Shown here: one piece after another, positions 17,389 to 25,642 of the stretch
Layout: each line of letters opens with the position of its first letter
Position numbering within the stretch: the first letter of the stretch is position 1
Source: Phycisphaerae bacterium
GTDB lineage: Bacteria > Planctomycetota > Phycisphaerae > Phycisphaerales > UBA1924
Direction: 5' to 3'
NCBI GenBank assembly: GCA_030432255.1
Contig: JAUIHS010000006.1
Span: 1 to 64,000, forward strand
DNA length: 64,000 nt
Notes under the pieces: generated by a model
What the model was told of the DNA's origin: nothing
Database searches by the model: none
Seen by the model: the letters and a program-made list of their open reading frames with translations, nothing else
Translations under genes and position numbers: made by a program

Positions 17389-17967
17389 TTGAACCCCGGG
17401 CCTGCTTCGAGCGACCATCTTGATGTGGCACGCTCACCGCAACAGGTCGAAGAGGAACTCCTCGTGCTCGAAGCGCAGGCGGGAAGGCTTGAGTCCTTTG
17501 CGAAACTTGCTGCGCTATGGGAGCGTCCTGTCCTCACACAGGCCCGCCGTCTCACGGATTCGGACCATGAAGCGCGCGATGTCGCGCAGGAGACATGGCT
17601 CGCCGCGGCACGCTCCATACGAAAGCTGCGTGACCCGGCGCGGTTTGCACCCTGGCTCATGCGGATCCTTGCCAACAAGGCGACGGATCACATCAGGCGG
17701 CGCCGGCGCGAGCGGAAGAAAAGGGAGAGTCTCCCGATCTCACTTCCGGCCCCATCCGACACACCGGACGAGACCATCCTGCGGGCCCTCCGTTCCCTGC
17801 CCGCGGACCGGCAGACCCTGCTGCTGCTCCACGTTGTCAATGAAGTTCCCCTGGCGACGGTCGCGGCTACCCTCGGAATTCCCGAGGGCACGGCGAAATC
17901 CAGACTCCACCACACGCGGAAGGCCATCCGCGCCCTGATGAAAGGTGAAACCAATGAACGAGGTTGA
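17389..17967 (+). CDS. ECF-family RNA polymerase sigma factor
   Basis: Directs RNA polymerase to a specific promoter set. Region 2 is recognisable as LESFAKLAALWERPVLTQAR followed by EARDVAQETWLAAARSIRKL. A basic linker (RRRRRERKKRE) and a region 4 helix-turn-helix (LPADRQTLLLLHVVNEVPLA, TLGIPEGTAKSRLHH) follow. The start is uncertain: TTG at 17389 after AAAAAGATGAAG, or GTG at 17425, which gives a normal 180-residue ECF length. Longer frames to 17227 run into the divergent promoter. The 3' end overlaps the next gene by 14 bases, so sigma factor and membrane protein are coupled. Confidence 0.85.
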   Translation: MNPGPASSDHLDVARSPQQVEEELLVLEAQAGRLESFAKLAALWERPVLTQARRLTDSDHEARDVAQETWLAAARSIRKLRDPARFAPWLMRILANKATDHIRRRRRERKKRESLPISLPAPSDTPDETILRALRSLPADRQTLLLLHVVNEVPLATVAATLGIPEGTAKSRLHHTRKAIRALMKGETNERG

Positions 17968-18331
17968 TGAAAGGATCCGCGCTGCCTTCGATGCGGCCGG
18001 GATCGAATTCGATGATGAGAGAAACGACTCGCTGCTCGGGCAGGCACTCAGCGTGTTTCAGAGCACGAGTTGGTGGCTCAGTGCCCTCATCATGTTCTGG
18101 CAGCTCGTCTTCCTGGTCGTGGGCGTCCTCTGTGCCGTCAGGTTCTTCAATGTGACCGAGCCGCGAGATCACGTCATGTACGCGACAGCATTCCTCTTCT
18201 GCATGCTTGCCGGGATGATGATGAAGCTCTGGTTCTGGATGCAGATGAACCGGAACGTGATCCTGCGGGAGATCAAGGGCGTCGAACTGCAGGTCGCGCG
18301 GGCGGCGGCCTCGGAGGAGTCGCGACCTTGA
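17954..18331 (+). CDS. DUF6768-like two-helix membrane protein, sigma-factor partner
   Basis: A 125-residue protein with a short acidic N-terminus (MNEVDERIRAAFDAAG), two membrane segments (about 40-65 and 75-95), and a cytoplasmic amphipathic helix (NVILREIKGVELQVARAA). The pattern WWL..., VRFFNV, FLFCMLAGMMMKLWFWMQMN matches DUF6768 proteins, which in planctomycetes sit directly after ECF sigma genes. A role as membrane-bound partner or regulator of the sigma factor is inferred from the overlap. The ATG at 17954 has AAAGGTG upstream. Confidence 0.75.
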   Translation: MNEVDERIRAAFDAAGIEFDDERNDSLLGQALSVFQSTSWWLSALIMFWQLVFLVVGVLCAVRFFNVTEPRDHVMYATAFLFCMLAGMMMKLWFWMQMNRNVILREIKGVELQVARAAASEESRP

Positions 18332-18601
18332 CTACGCCTCGACAGCGTGGCGGGCCGAGCGCCGGCCGATGGCCCGACTGTCGGCCGGGCGCACCCAGCC
18401 TTCGCGGCCGGAGCGTGGCAGTTCGGTCACGACGAGGTGATCGAGGTAGAGCAGGAGCGCATCCGCATCGAATCGGCGGAGGAACTCGGGACGCGCCGTC
18501 GGGTTGAGCGACTGGATCCGCTCGATGAGTTGCTCGCGGTTCAGCCAGACGTGACCTTCGCTCTTCGTTTCTGTCGTCGCGACGCGCGTTTCAGCAACCA
18601 T
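18332..18601 (-). CDS. Small conserved-type protein, unknown
   Basis: An 89-residue soluble protein with a compact helical core, EQLIERIQSLNPTARPEFLR then FDADALLLYLDHLVV, and a basic tail. Similar short proteins are, as far as I recall, common in planctomycetes, but the function is unknown. The start at 18601 follows GGAG with a seven-base spacer; a GTG-initiated longer form back to 18640 is possible. It ends exactly against the convergent DUF6768-like gene. Confidence 0.6.
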   Translation of the reverse strand: MVAETRVATTETKSEGHVWLNREQLIERIQSLNPTARPEFLRRFDADALLLYLDHLVVTELPRSGREGWVRPADSRAIGRRSARHAVEA

Positions 18602-18848
18602 GCTTGCTCTCCACGAGAGGGGCGGATTCTCAACCTGCACTTGTGTGCGGGATTGCTCACATCGACCCCTGAACGCCGTTCCGATAAACCTGTAACCACA
18701 ACGGACGGAGAATGGTGGCGTTCCTCGGCTCCCCCACTACATCTCGTAGGTCCCGGATCACTGCCCGGACCACAACGCAACGGATGGGCCGGCACCGTCG
18801 ACCTTTCGCCGATCTGAACGAACCGGGTTTCCGGACTACACTCCCGGC

Positions 18849-19898
18849 ATGAAAGCCGTCATCATCACCGAGCAGGGACCTCCCGTCGCCGATCACATCG
18901 AATTCCGGACCGACTGGCCGGACTGCCCGCCTCCGGGGCCGGGGCGTGTGACCATCCGCACCGAGGCCTCGGCACTCAATCACATGGACATCTGGGTCGG
19001 ACTTGGCATTCCGGGTGTTGAACTCACCTACCCACGCGTCTCCGGGTGCGACGCCTGCGGCGTCGTGGAGGCCGTTGGCGACGGTGTCGATGAGGCATGG
19101 GTCGGGCGACGCGTGATTGTGAATGCCGCGGTCGCTCAACCGGAGCGCGAGCACCCGGACGACCCGCCCGCCTCCAGCCTGGCGCCGGCCTATGAACTCA
19201 TCGGCGAGCACTCCAACGGCATGCACTGCGAGCGGTTCAACGCGCCCGCCTCCAACGTCGCGGTCGTCGGTGACGTCGACCCGCACCACGCGGCGGCCTT
19301 CGGCCTCGTCACGCTGACCGCATGGAGCATGATGACGACCAAGGGCAACCTGCGCCCGGGCCAGTCCGTTCTCATCACGGGGATCGGCGGCGGTGTCGCG
19401 ACGGCCGCCCTGTCCATCGCAAAGTGGATGGGCTGCCCCACCATCGTGACGTCCCGCCACCAGTGGAAACTCGACAAGGCCAGGGAACTCGGCGCCGATC
19501 ACGGCCTCCTCGACACCGGCAGCAACGACTGGTCGAAGGAGGTCCGCAAACTCACCGGAAAGCGCGGCGTCGATCTCGCTGTTGATTCCGTCGGCAAGCC
19601 GACCCACGACAAGTGCCTGGGCGCACTCGCCCGCGGCGGCGCCTATGTCACGCCCGGCTGCACCGCCGGACCGATCGCCGAGACCAACATCGCCCGCATC
19701 TTCTGGAATCAGCTGCGCGTCCTCGGATCGACCATGGGCAGCAACGCCGAGTTCCGCGAGATCGCGGCACTCTTCAGGGCGGGCCACCTGGCGCCAGTGA
19801 TCGATTCGGTACACAGTGCATCGGTCGCCGCCGATGCGTGGCGTCGCCTTGAGGCGGCGGACCAGTTCGGCAATGTGGTCCTCGACTGGACCGTCTGA
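18849..19898 (+). CDS. Zinc-type alcohol dehydrogenase / quinone oxidoreductase family protein
   Basis: A 349-residue NAD(P)-dependent oxidoreductase of the medium-chain (MDR) superfamily. The GroES-like N-terminal half contains ALNHMDIWVGLGIPG and SGCDACGVVEAVGDGV. The nucleotide-binding half contains VLITGIGGGVATAALSIAKW and VDLAVDSVGKPTHDKCLGAL. The catalytic GHE motif of zinc alcohol dehydrogenases is replaced by SGCD and the structural-zinc Cys cluster is not evident, so substrate and metal content are unclear. It lies 71 bases upstream of fabI on the same strand; shared transcription is possible. Confidence 0.82.
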   Translation: MKAVIITEQGPPVADHIEFRTDWPDCPPPGPGRVTIRTEASALNHMDIWVGLGIPGVELTYPRVSGCDACGVVEAVGDGVDEAWVGRRVIVNAAVAQPEREHPDDPPASSLAPAYELIGEHSNGMHCERFNAPASNVAVVGDVDPHHAAAFGLVTLTAWSMMTTKGNLRPGQSVLITGIGGGVATAALSIAKWMGCPTIVTSRHQWKLDKARELGADHGLLDTGSNDWSKEVRKLTGKRGVDLAVDSVGKPTHDKCLGALARGGAYVTPGCTAGPIAETNIARIFWNQLRVLGSTMGSNAEFREIAALFRAGHLAPVIDSVHSASVAADAWRRLEAADQFGNVVLDWTV

Positions 19899-19969
19899 CG
19901 TTGCCGCGGCAGCGGCGATGGTCCACAATGGCCTGTTCGAATCGGGATTGACAGTTGAAGGAGCATCTC

Positions 19970-20767
19970 ATGGGACTTCTGGACGGCAAGATGGGTCTGG
20001 TCTTCGGTGTTGCGAACGACCGTTCGTATGCGGCTCACATCGCGTCTTCGTTGACCGAACACGGCGCGACGTGCGGCTATGCCCATCTCCCTGGCGACAA
20101 GAACGAGCGTCGCACGCGCAAGGCGGTCGAGAAGTTTGACTCGGGCGACCTGTGGCTGCACCCCTGCGATGCGGGCAGCGACGACGAACTCGATGCGATC
20201 TTCGAAGCCTACGCCAGGCAGTTCAAGCGCCTGGACTTTGTCATCCACTCCATCGCCTTCGCCGATCGCGAGTGGCTGCGCCCCGGGGCGTTCACGGATA
20301 CGCCGCGTGAGTCATTCCTCTCGGCGATCGACATCTCCGCGTACACGATCGCCGCGATGGCAAAGCGTGCCCGCCCGCAGATGGCGGACTCCGGCGGCGG
20401 CTCCATCCTGGGCATGAGTTACTACGGGAGCGAGAAGGTCGTGCCCGGCTACAACGTCATGGGCGTGGCCAAGGCGTGCCTGGAGTGCACCACCCGCTAC
20501 CTCGCGGCGGAGCTCGGAGAGCAGAACATCCGCGTCAACACGATCTCGGGCGGCCCCCTCCGCACGCTGGCAAGCAGCGCGGTCGGAGGCATCGACAAGA
20601 TGCTCGAAGGCACCCCGAAGCACGCCCCGCTGCGGCGCAACATCGAGGGCAACGAGGTGGGCGGCACCGCCGTATACCTCGTGAGCGACCTGTCGAGCGG
20701 CGTGACGGGTGAAAACATCTACGTCGACTGCGGCGTGAACATCATCGGGGCGGCGGTGGATGACTGA
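19970..20767 (+). CDS. fabI: Enoyl-[acyl-carrier-protein] reductase (NADH), FabI type
   Basis: Last reductive step of each fatty-acid elongation cycle. The 265-residue protein is a FabI-type SDR: LVFGVANDRSYA at the nucleotide-binding loop, HSIAFADREW, and the catalytic set Tyr151, Tyr161 and Lys168 in SYYGSEKVVPGYNVMGVAK, with the Tyr-x6-Lys spacing specific to FabI. The ATG at 19970 follows AAGGAG. The stop overlaps the following gene by eight bases (ATGACTGA). Confidence 0.96.
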   Translation: MGLLDGKMGLVFGVANDRSYAAHIASSLTEHGATCGYAHLPGDKNERRTRKAVEKFDSGDLWLHPCDAGSDDELDAIFEAYARQFKRLDFVIHSIAFADREWLRPGAFTDTPRESFLSAIDISAYTIAAMAKRARPQMADSGGGSILGMSYYGSEKVVPGYNVMGVAKACLECTTRYLAAELGEQNIRVNTISGGPLRTLASSAVGGIDKMLEGTPKHAPLRRNIEGNEVGGTAVYLVSDLSSGVTGENIYVDCGVNIIGAAVDD

Positions 20768-21362
20768 GTTCGCAGGAGATCCGGGGAGTGAGTTGCCGCG
20801 GCTTGAGAAGTGGGTCACGTGCACTCGCCTTCAATCTGCGAAGGACAGCATCACCCTGTCGGAGTACCTTCCCGGCGTGCAGCGTGTGATGAAAACCACC
20901 GGCAAGTTGCCGATCTGGAGTCTCGTCGTCTGGTCAGTGCTGGCCATCAGTTCCTGGCTCCTTCTCTCTGCCATGACCGCAATCATCGTCGCGATCACCG
21001 CAGTCATCTTCATCCTCCTGGGCACCGGTCCCAATCTGCGCAAGCGCGTTCGGAAGAGGGTGACCAGCCAGTACCTGGCGAATGTCACTGACCCGGATGC
21101 CGAGATGACTTCACACATTCGTATTGATGAGTGCGGAATCGCCAACTCGTACGATGGCATCACCACGATCCTATCCTGGGAATCAGTTGAGCATGCGGTC
21201 GAGATCGCTGAGGGCATCATCCTGATCGCGCGTCATGACGCCGGCAACTACCTCAAGCGGGACGAAATCGGTGATGACTTTCCGGTCTGGCGCGACGCCA
21301 TCGCGGCATACCTCGACCGCGACGGGCGCGTCCCGCTCGAATGTGGTCCGGGAGTGCAGTGA
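20760..21362 (+). CDS. YcxB-like membrane protein
   Basis: A 200-residue protein with two adjacent membrane segments (about 53-73 and 75-92), a basic stop-transfer region (RKRVRKRV) and a C-terminal domain. That domain reads HIRIDECGIANSYDGITTIL, WESVEHAVEIAEGIILIARH, the arrangement of YcxB-like proteins. Function of that family is unknown. Translation is probably coupled to fabI through the eight-base overlap, which is conserved here as ATGACTGA. Confidence 0.65.
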   Translation: MTEFAGDPGSELPRLEKWVTCTRLQSAKDSITLSEYLPGVQRVMKTTGKLPIWSLVVWSVLAISSWLLLSAMTAIIVAITAVIFILLGTGPNLRKRVRKRVTSQYLANVTDPDAEMTSHIRIDECGIANSYDGITTILSWESVEHAVEIAEGIILIARHDAGNYLKRDEIGDDFPVWRDAIAAYLDRDGRVPLECGPGVQ

Positions 21363-21440
21363 CTGCACAGGCTCGGGGGGTGCTTAGCGCGTCCTGAGCG
21401 CTCGCAGAACGCCGTCCCAAGATTTGCCTATCATCCCACC

Positions 21441-22523
21441 ATGCCCTCCCCAGCAAATCTGATCGGACTCGACTACCACGCCGAAGCTGCGAAGCTCGGC
21501 CCGCCCGTCACGCCCATCATCGATGTGCATACGCATATCAACGGTGGTGAGGCCGCGGCTGTCTACCGGGACGTCTGCGACCTCTTCGGGATCGAACGTT
21601 GCTACAGCATGTCGCAACTGCCGCAGGCAGATGCCGTGAAGGCGGCCCTGGGCGATCGGATCCGATTCATCGCGGTGCCGAACTACATGGCCGATGACAA
21701 GAAGCACGCGTTTCGCGAAGGGTTCATCGAGAACATCACCGCGTGGCACGAGCGAGGGAGTCGCATCTGCAAGTTCTGGTGTGCCCCGAGGTCGCGGGAC
21801 TACGGTGAGGAGTTGGGTGACCCCCTGCTCCTGACCCTCGAAAGCCCGTGGCGAGAGAAGCACATGGACCACGCGGCGTCGCTGGGCATGATGTTCATGG
21901 TGCACATTGCGGACCCGGACACGTGGTTCTCGACGAAGTACACGGATGCCGCGAAGTACGGGACGAAAGCGCAGCAGTACGAGCCTCTGGAGCGGCTGAT
22001 GGATGAGTACGACCGTCCCTGGCTCATCGCGCACATGGGTGGCTGGCCGGAGGATCTTGACTTTCTGACGGGCTTCCTGGAGCGGCACGAGAATGCGCAC
22101 CTCGATACGTCGGCGACCAAGTGGATGGTGCGCGAACTGAGTCGACATCCGAGCGAGCGATTCGTCGGGTTTCTCGAGCGGTTTCGCGGCCGGATTCTCT
22201 TCGGCTCCGACATCGTGACGACCGACCTGCATCTCTCCGGTGCGGACGACGACTTCGGGCGCGGCCAGCAGGCGGGGACTCGTGACGAGGCGTTTGAGCT
22301 GTATGCCAGTCGCTACTGGGCACTTCGGACGCTCTTTGAGACGGGCTACGAGGGGCCGTCACCGATTGCTGATCCTGATCTCGCGATGGTGGACCCCGAT
22401 CGGTTTGACGCGTTGTCGTCGCCGACGCTCCGCGGCCACAGTGTCGGCGCGGACCTGCTGCGAGTGGTGTATCGTGGGGCTGCCGTCGATGTGATCGACC
22501 GCTGGCACGACGAACACTGCTGA
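21441..22523 (+). CDS. Amidohydrolase (amidohydro_2 family)
   Basis: A 360-residue metal-dependent hydrolase with a TIM-barrel layout. IIDVHTHING places metal-binding His30 and His32. MFMVHIADPDTW and LIAHMGGWPEDLDFL provide the later His residues. GRILFGSDIV carries the catalytic Asp. The pattern fits the PF04909 group that includes decarboxylases and lactonases. The substrate is not predictable. No Shine-Dalgarno is clear. The nitrilase gene follows 21 bases later and may be in the same operon. Confidence 0.85.
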   Translation: MPSPANLIGLDYHAEAAKLGPPVTPIIDVHTHINGGEAAAVYRDVCDLFGIERCYSMSQLPQADAVKAALGDRIRFIAVPNYMADDKKHAFREGFIENITAWHERGSRICKFWCAPRSRDYGEELGDPLLLTLESPWREKHMDHAASLGMMFMVHIADPDTWFSTKYTDAAKYGTKAQQYEPLERLMDEYDRPWLIAHMGGWPEDLDFLTGFLERHENAHLDTSATKWMVRELSRHPSERFVGFLERFRGRILFGSDIVTTDLHLSGADDDFGRGQQAGTRDEAFELYASRYWALRTLFETGYEGPSPIADPDLAMVDPDRFDALSSPTLRGHSVGADLLRVVYRGAAVDVIDRWHDEHC

Positions 22524-22544
22524 GGCTGAGAGAGGAATCCGAGT

Positions 22545-23321
22545 TTGCAGGTCCACCTGGTGCAAATGGACATCGCCTGGGAGCGCAAGCGCTCCAACCA
22601 TGATCGCGTGCTGCGCCTGCTGGAGGGTGCGTCGATCAGCGCCGGCGATCTGATCCTTCTGCCGGAGATGTTCGACACCGGCTTCAGTCTGAACGTCAAC
22701 CTGACTGCGGACGATGACGGGATGTCGCAGGGGTTTCTCGCGGATCTGGCCCGATCAACGGGGTGCTACGTGCAGGGCGGCATCACGGTGCGTCGGGAGG
22801 GGCGGCAGATGGCCCGGAATCGCTCCCTGACACTGCGTCCCGACGGCTCGGTGCTGGCGACCTACGACAAGATTCACCCCTTCAGTTACGGCCGGGAGCC
22901 GGAGCGATTTGAAGGGGGCAACCAGGTGATGCCGTTTCACCTGCCCGAAGCCCGCCTGACGGTCTGCCCGTCGGTGTGCTACGACCTGAGGTTTCCGGAG
23001 CTCTTCCGGGTGGGGCTGGATCACGGCGCGGCGATGTTTACGGTCATCGCGAACTGGCCCGCCCCTCGTCGGGCCCATTGGCGGACGCTGCTGGAGGCCC
23101 GGGCGATCGAGAACCAGGCGATCGTAGCGGCGGTGAACCGGACGGGCTCGGATCCGCACCTGGCCTATGCGGGAGATTCGATGGTTGTGGGGCCGCGAGG
23201 TGAGATCCTGGTGGATGCGGGTGATGCAGAGGGGGTGTATTCGTGCGAGGTGGATGGTGGGTCTGTGGGCCGATGGCGTCGCGAGTTTCCGGCGTGGCGG
23301 GACAGGAAGTTGCGTACCTGA
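22545..23321 (+). CDS. Carbon-nitrogen hydrolase (nitrilase superfamily, omega-amidase-like)
   Basis: A 258-residue hydrolase with the full catalytic set: Glu41 (LLPEMFDTGF), Lys109 (YDKIHPFSYG) and Cys145 (PSVCYDLRFPELF), plus a second conserved Glu in LLEARAIENQ. LPEMFDTGF resembles YafV/omega-amidases, which hydrolyse alpha-ketoglutaramate and alpha-ketosuccinamate; that finer call is tentative. The start codon is TTG at 22545, preceded by GAGGA. It is just downstream of the amidohydrolase gene. Confidence 0.87.
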   Translation: MQVHLVQMDIAWERKRSNHDRVLRLLEGASISAGDLILLPEMFDTGFSLNVNLTADDDGMSQGFLADLARSTGCYVQGGITVRREGRQMARNRSLTLRPDGSVLATYDKIHPFSYGREPERFEGGNQVMPFHLPEARLTVCPSVCYDLRFPELFRVGLDHGAAMFTVIANWPAPRRAHWRTLLEARAIENQAIVAAVNRTGSDPHLAYAGDSMVVGPRGEILVDAGDAEGVYSCEVDGGSVGRWRREFPAWRDRKLRT

Positions 23322-23799
23322 GAGAAGTTGGACAAGGGGTAGTGGGTCTGCGGCGTGAGTCGGATGCATTTTTCCGTCATTTCCTTCACCATTTCCGGTT
23401 GACCTGCCCTCGACTTCTGCTACTTTGCATCTGTTGAGTTGAGTAATGGATTCTGCTGCAGGAACAGCATGAGTCCGAGTAGGGAAGCAAGCACAAGCCT
23501 ACTCACACAACTGAATAAGCTGACTCCTCCGTGGTGAGGCCGCGCGTTGCAACGCAATGTTGTAATGCAGTGGTTCAAATGAAACCACGGATTCCCTGTG
23601 CTCGCTTCGTCGGTGGTAAATCATCGGCGAAGTGAATCGGTATGGCCGTTCTGGGAGCAGAATGGCATACGACAATGAGCGTTGAGAAGTTGGGAAGCTT
23701 CAGAAGCTCAAACGGGATTCTCTTGGTCGCCCCATCCGGGCGTCGCAGCTGGTTCTGCGAAAATTTCACCGGATTTGGGTGCTTATGACGTTTTGTCTC

Positions 23800-23827
23800 T
23801 TGACCAGGTCCCGTCTCCCGCTACAGT
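23800..23827 (+). promoter_or_regulatory. Sigma-70-type promoter inside the large gap
   Basis: TTGACC (23800-23805, five of six matches to TTGACA) and TACAGT (23822-23827, four of six to TATAAT) are separated by 16 bases. The predicted start of transcription is close to 23834. No protein start follows within a sensible distance, but a set of hairpins and a terminator do. Confidence 0.5.
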
Positions 23828-23833
23828 ATGTGT

Positions 23834-24019
23834 GTCGACGGTGAAGCACAGGGACACCGTTGAACAAAGCCGAGACCCGCACATGTCTCGGACCTTCCAA
23901 TGCAGGATGATCGGGAAACTGGTCGGCCTGTATTCAAGGGCTCCGCACAGAGCCCGACAAACTGCCACACTCGGAGGAGTCACGCCTCGGCCCGCGAATA
24001 CCGGACCGTGGCGTTTTTT
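23834..24019 (+). ncRNA. Candidate structured small RNA, about 186 nt, no known family
   Basis: Between the promoter above and a terminator ending in T6 at 24014-24019, the sequence can form three simple hairpins. They are ACGGTG/CACCGT (23838-23860), CCGAGAC/GTCTCGG (23870-23891) and GGGCTC/GAGCCC (23938-23955). No open frame with a Shine-Dalgarno is present. I could not match it to 6S, SRP, tmRNA, RNase P RNA or a riboswitch class I know. The RNA is inferred from promoter, structure and terminator only. It could also be the long leader of the dockerin-tailed gene, regulated by termination. Confidence 0.4.
23982..24019 (+). terminator. Intrinsic terminator of the candidate RNA
   Basis: ACGCC, CGG and CCG on the 5' side pair with CGG, CCG and GGCGT on the 3' side, with two single-base mismatches and a 7-base loop. 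The hairpin is followed at once by TTTTTT (24014-24019). Confidence 0.7.
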
Positions 24020-24195
24020 ATTTCCGGAACCCCCGCCGCCACCGCTGATGACTTCCCCCGCCCCTCTGAACGGCTCTTCCAGCCCTCATTCGGCCGGAAC
24101 GCAGATGTGACAAGGTGTTTCGCGGCCTCTCGATTATCCTGAAACCTGCCAGTACGCCCGGTCGGGATCAGATTCCAGGCGAAGGGAGGGCACCA

Positions 24196-25089
24196 ATGCT
24201 CGCACGAATCACACACACCATGCTCGCCGGAGCACTCTTCGGACTCGCAGCCGTCGCCACCCAGGGCCAGACCGTCTACGTGGACTTCGGGACCGCCGGT
24301 GGAACCCCAACGAGCGCCTTCGGCGCGCTTGAAGTCGCCGGGACATGGAACACGGTGTCTCACGCGGTTGGGACCACGTCGCTCCACACCGAACTCCTCA
24401 GAGCCGACTCCGGACTCGCAACTGATGTTTCGCTGGAAATCGACCCGTCAGCCGAGGTGCTGCGAACCTGCAATGAGTGTTCAGTTCCGCCATCAATTCC
24501 GGCCGGAGACGCCGCGGCATTCTTCGGTGATGACCTCTCGATCGGATTCCTCGGAGACGTGGCGCTGGGTTCGTTCACCACACTGACCTTCGCCGGGTTG
24601 TCGGAGGGCCGCTATCGCGTCACGGTGTTCGGGCGCCCCGCCACCGTGAATGGCGGGAACGGTTTCCGTGCATGGGTTCAGGACGATGAGGCTGGAACGA
24701 CGAAGGCCCTGCACTATCCCGAAGAACTGGCAGGCACTTTCGCGGATTCGGAAGAGGGCGTGACCTTTCTCCAATTCGCTGACGTCGCCACCCTCAACGG
24801 CGAACTCGCGGTCGGATTCCGATGGAGCCACATTCCATTCGAACTGGGCGACCCCTTCCCTCCGATCTACTTTGACGGCGCGTTCATCAATGGCATCCAA
24901 CTCGTACCCATCCCGCTCTGCGCCGACATCAACGGCGATGGTGCGGTCAACTTCGCGGATCTGAATGACCTCCTGGAAGCGTGGGGCACCGACAACGCCA
25001 GTGCCGACATTGACGGCTCGGGAAGCGTGAACTTCGAGGATCTCAACGAGTTGCTTGATCAGTGGGCGACCGACTGCCCGAACCCTTAA
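24196..25089 (+). CDS. Secreted protein with dockerin-like C-terminal repeats
   Basis: A 297-residue exported protein. It has a signal peptide (MLARITHTMLAGALFGLAAV, then ATQGQ) and a beta-rich body of about 215 residues. The C-terminal pair of calcium-loop repeats is DINGDGAVNFADLNDLLEAW and DIDGSGSVNFEDLNELLDQW. The doubled EF-hand-like motif is the dockerin type I pattern, very frequent at the ends of secreted Phycisphaerae proteins. It may anchor or sort the protein. The body is unassigned. The start at 24196 follows AAGGGAGG; an upstream frame to 24115 has no support. Confidence 0.8.
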   Translation: MLARITHTMLAGALFGLAAVATQGQTVYVDFGTAGGTPTSAFGALEVAGTWNTVSHAVGTTSLHTELLRADSGLATDVSLEIDPSAEVLRTCNECSVPPSIPAGDAAAFFGDDLSIGFLGDVALGSFTTLTFAGLSEGRYRVTVFGRPATVNGGNGFRAWVQDDEAGTTKALHYPEELAGTFADSEEGVTFLQFADVATLNGELAVGFRWSHIPFELGDPFPPIYFDGAFINGIQLVPIPLCADINGDGAVNFADLNDLLEAWGTDNASADIDGSGSVNFEDLNELLDQWATDCPNP

Positions 25090-25098
25090 GCGACCGGC

Positions 25099-25593
25099 CT
25101 ATTCTGACTTGAGTCGCCGCATCTCCGCCATGGTCGCATCGAGCTGCCGCTTGAGCAGACGCACGCGGAGCAGTGACTTGACGCGCGTCACAAGTTCGAT
25201 CTTCGAGACCGGCTTGGTCAGGAAGTCGTCCGCACCACACTCGACCGCACGCTCGACGTCGCCAACTTCGCTCAAGGCCGTGACCATCACGATCGGGATA
25301 TCACGCGTATCGGGGTTGTCCTTCACCTTGGTGCAGAGCTGGAATCCACTCATCCGCGGCATCATGACATCGAGCAGGATCAGGTCCGGGGCCTGAGCAT
25401 CGATGACTTCCATCGCCTCAACCCCGTCCGCAGCCGCCTGCACCTCACAGCCGAGTCCCTCCAGGTAAGCCTGCAGCAGTTCGCGGTTTTGCTCATGATC
25501 GTCAACCACCAGCACCGTGGCGGAACCAATGTCCATGGCCGCGTCGAGCGTGGCTTCGGTCAGAGAATCACCGGCGGGGTTGCGATCGGACAT
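25099..25593 (-). CDS. CheY-like response regulator (receiver domain only)
   Basis: A 164-residue single-domain response regulator. The acidic pocket is Asp31 and Asp32 (VVDDHEQNR), the phosphoacceptor is Asp75 (LILLDVMMPRMSG), and the switch residues are Thr105 (VMVTALS) and Lys127 (LTKPVS). About 20 residues precede the domain, and a short helical coiled-coil-like tail (LLKRQLDATMAEMRRLKSE) follows. There is no output domain and no histidine kinase nearby. It is 49 bases downstream of the eight-gene ExbB/ExbD/VWA operon on the same strand and may be its last member. Confidence 0.88.
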   Translation of the reverse strand: MSDRNPAGDSLTEATLDAAMDIGSATVLVVDDHEQNRELLQAYLEGLGCEVQAAADGVEAMEVIDAQAPDLILLDVMMPRMSGFQLCTKVKDNPDTRDIPIVMVTALSEVGDVERAVECGADDFLTKPVSKIELVTRVKSLLRVRLLKRQLDATMAEMRRLKSE

Positions 25594-25642
25594 CTGGAGC
25601 TCCGGAGTGCGGGAATGCGTTCAGTCCGGATTATAGCCGGTC

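Larger units (their letters stand above)
23322..24195. other. 874-base gap, lower GC, with several hairpins and a candidate RNA gene
   Basis: This is the longest stretch without a supported protein. It holds a 7-bp hairpin at 23477-23504 (GAGTAGG/CCTACTC) and the palindrome GCGTTGCAACGC at 23545-23556. A GTGGTT/AACCAC hairpin lies near 23570-23588. The promoter-to-terminator unit at 23800-24019 is described separately. Open frames such as 23575-23769 (minus) lack a Shine-Dalgarno and look random. The last 175 bases are the leader of the dockerin-tailed gene. Confidence 0.5.

Noticed and set aside
19950..19955. Perfect -35 hexamer TTGACA shortly before fabI
   Set aside because: It lies only 20 bases before the start codon, leaving no room for a -10 box and leader; judged chance.
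23575..23769. 64-codon minus-strand open frame in the large gap
   Set aside because: GTG start without ribosome-binding site and no recognisable protein character.
23838..23930. Partial likeness to a c-di-GMP (GEMM) riboswitch: GCACAGGG followed by AAAGCC
   Set aside because: The space between the two conserved strings is too short for the required internal stem-loop, and the GGUAGC/GGGUUACC part is missing.
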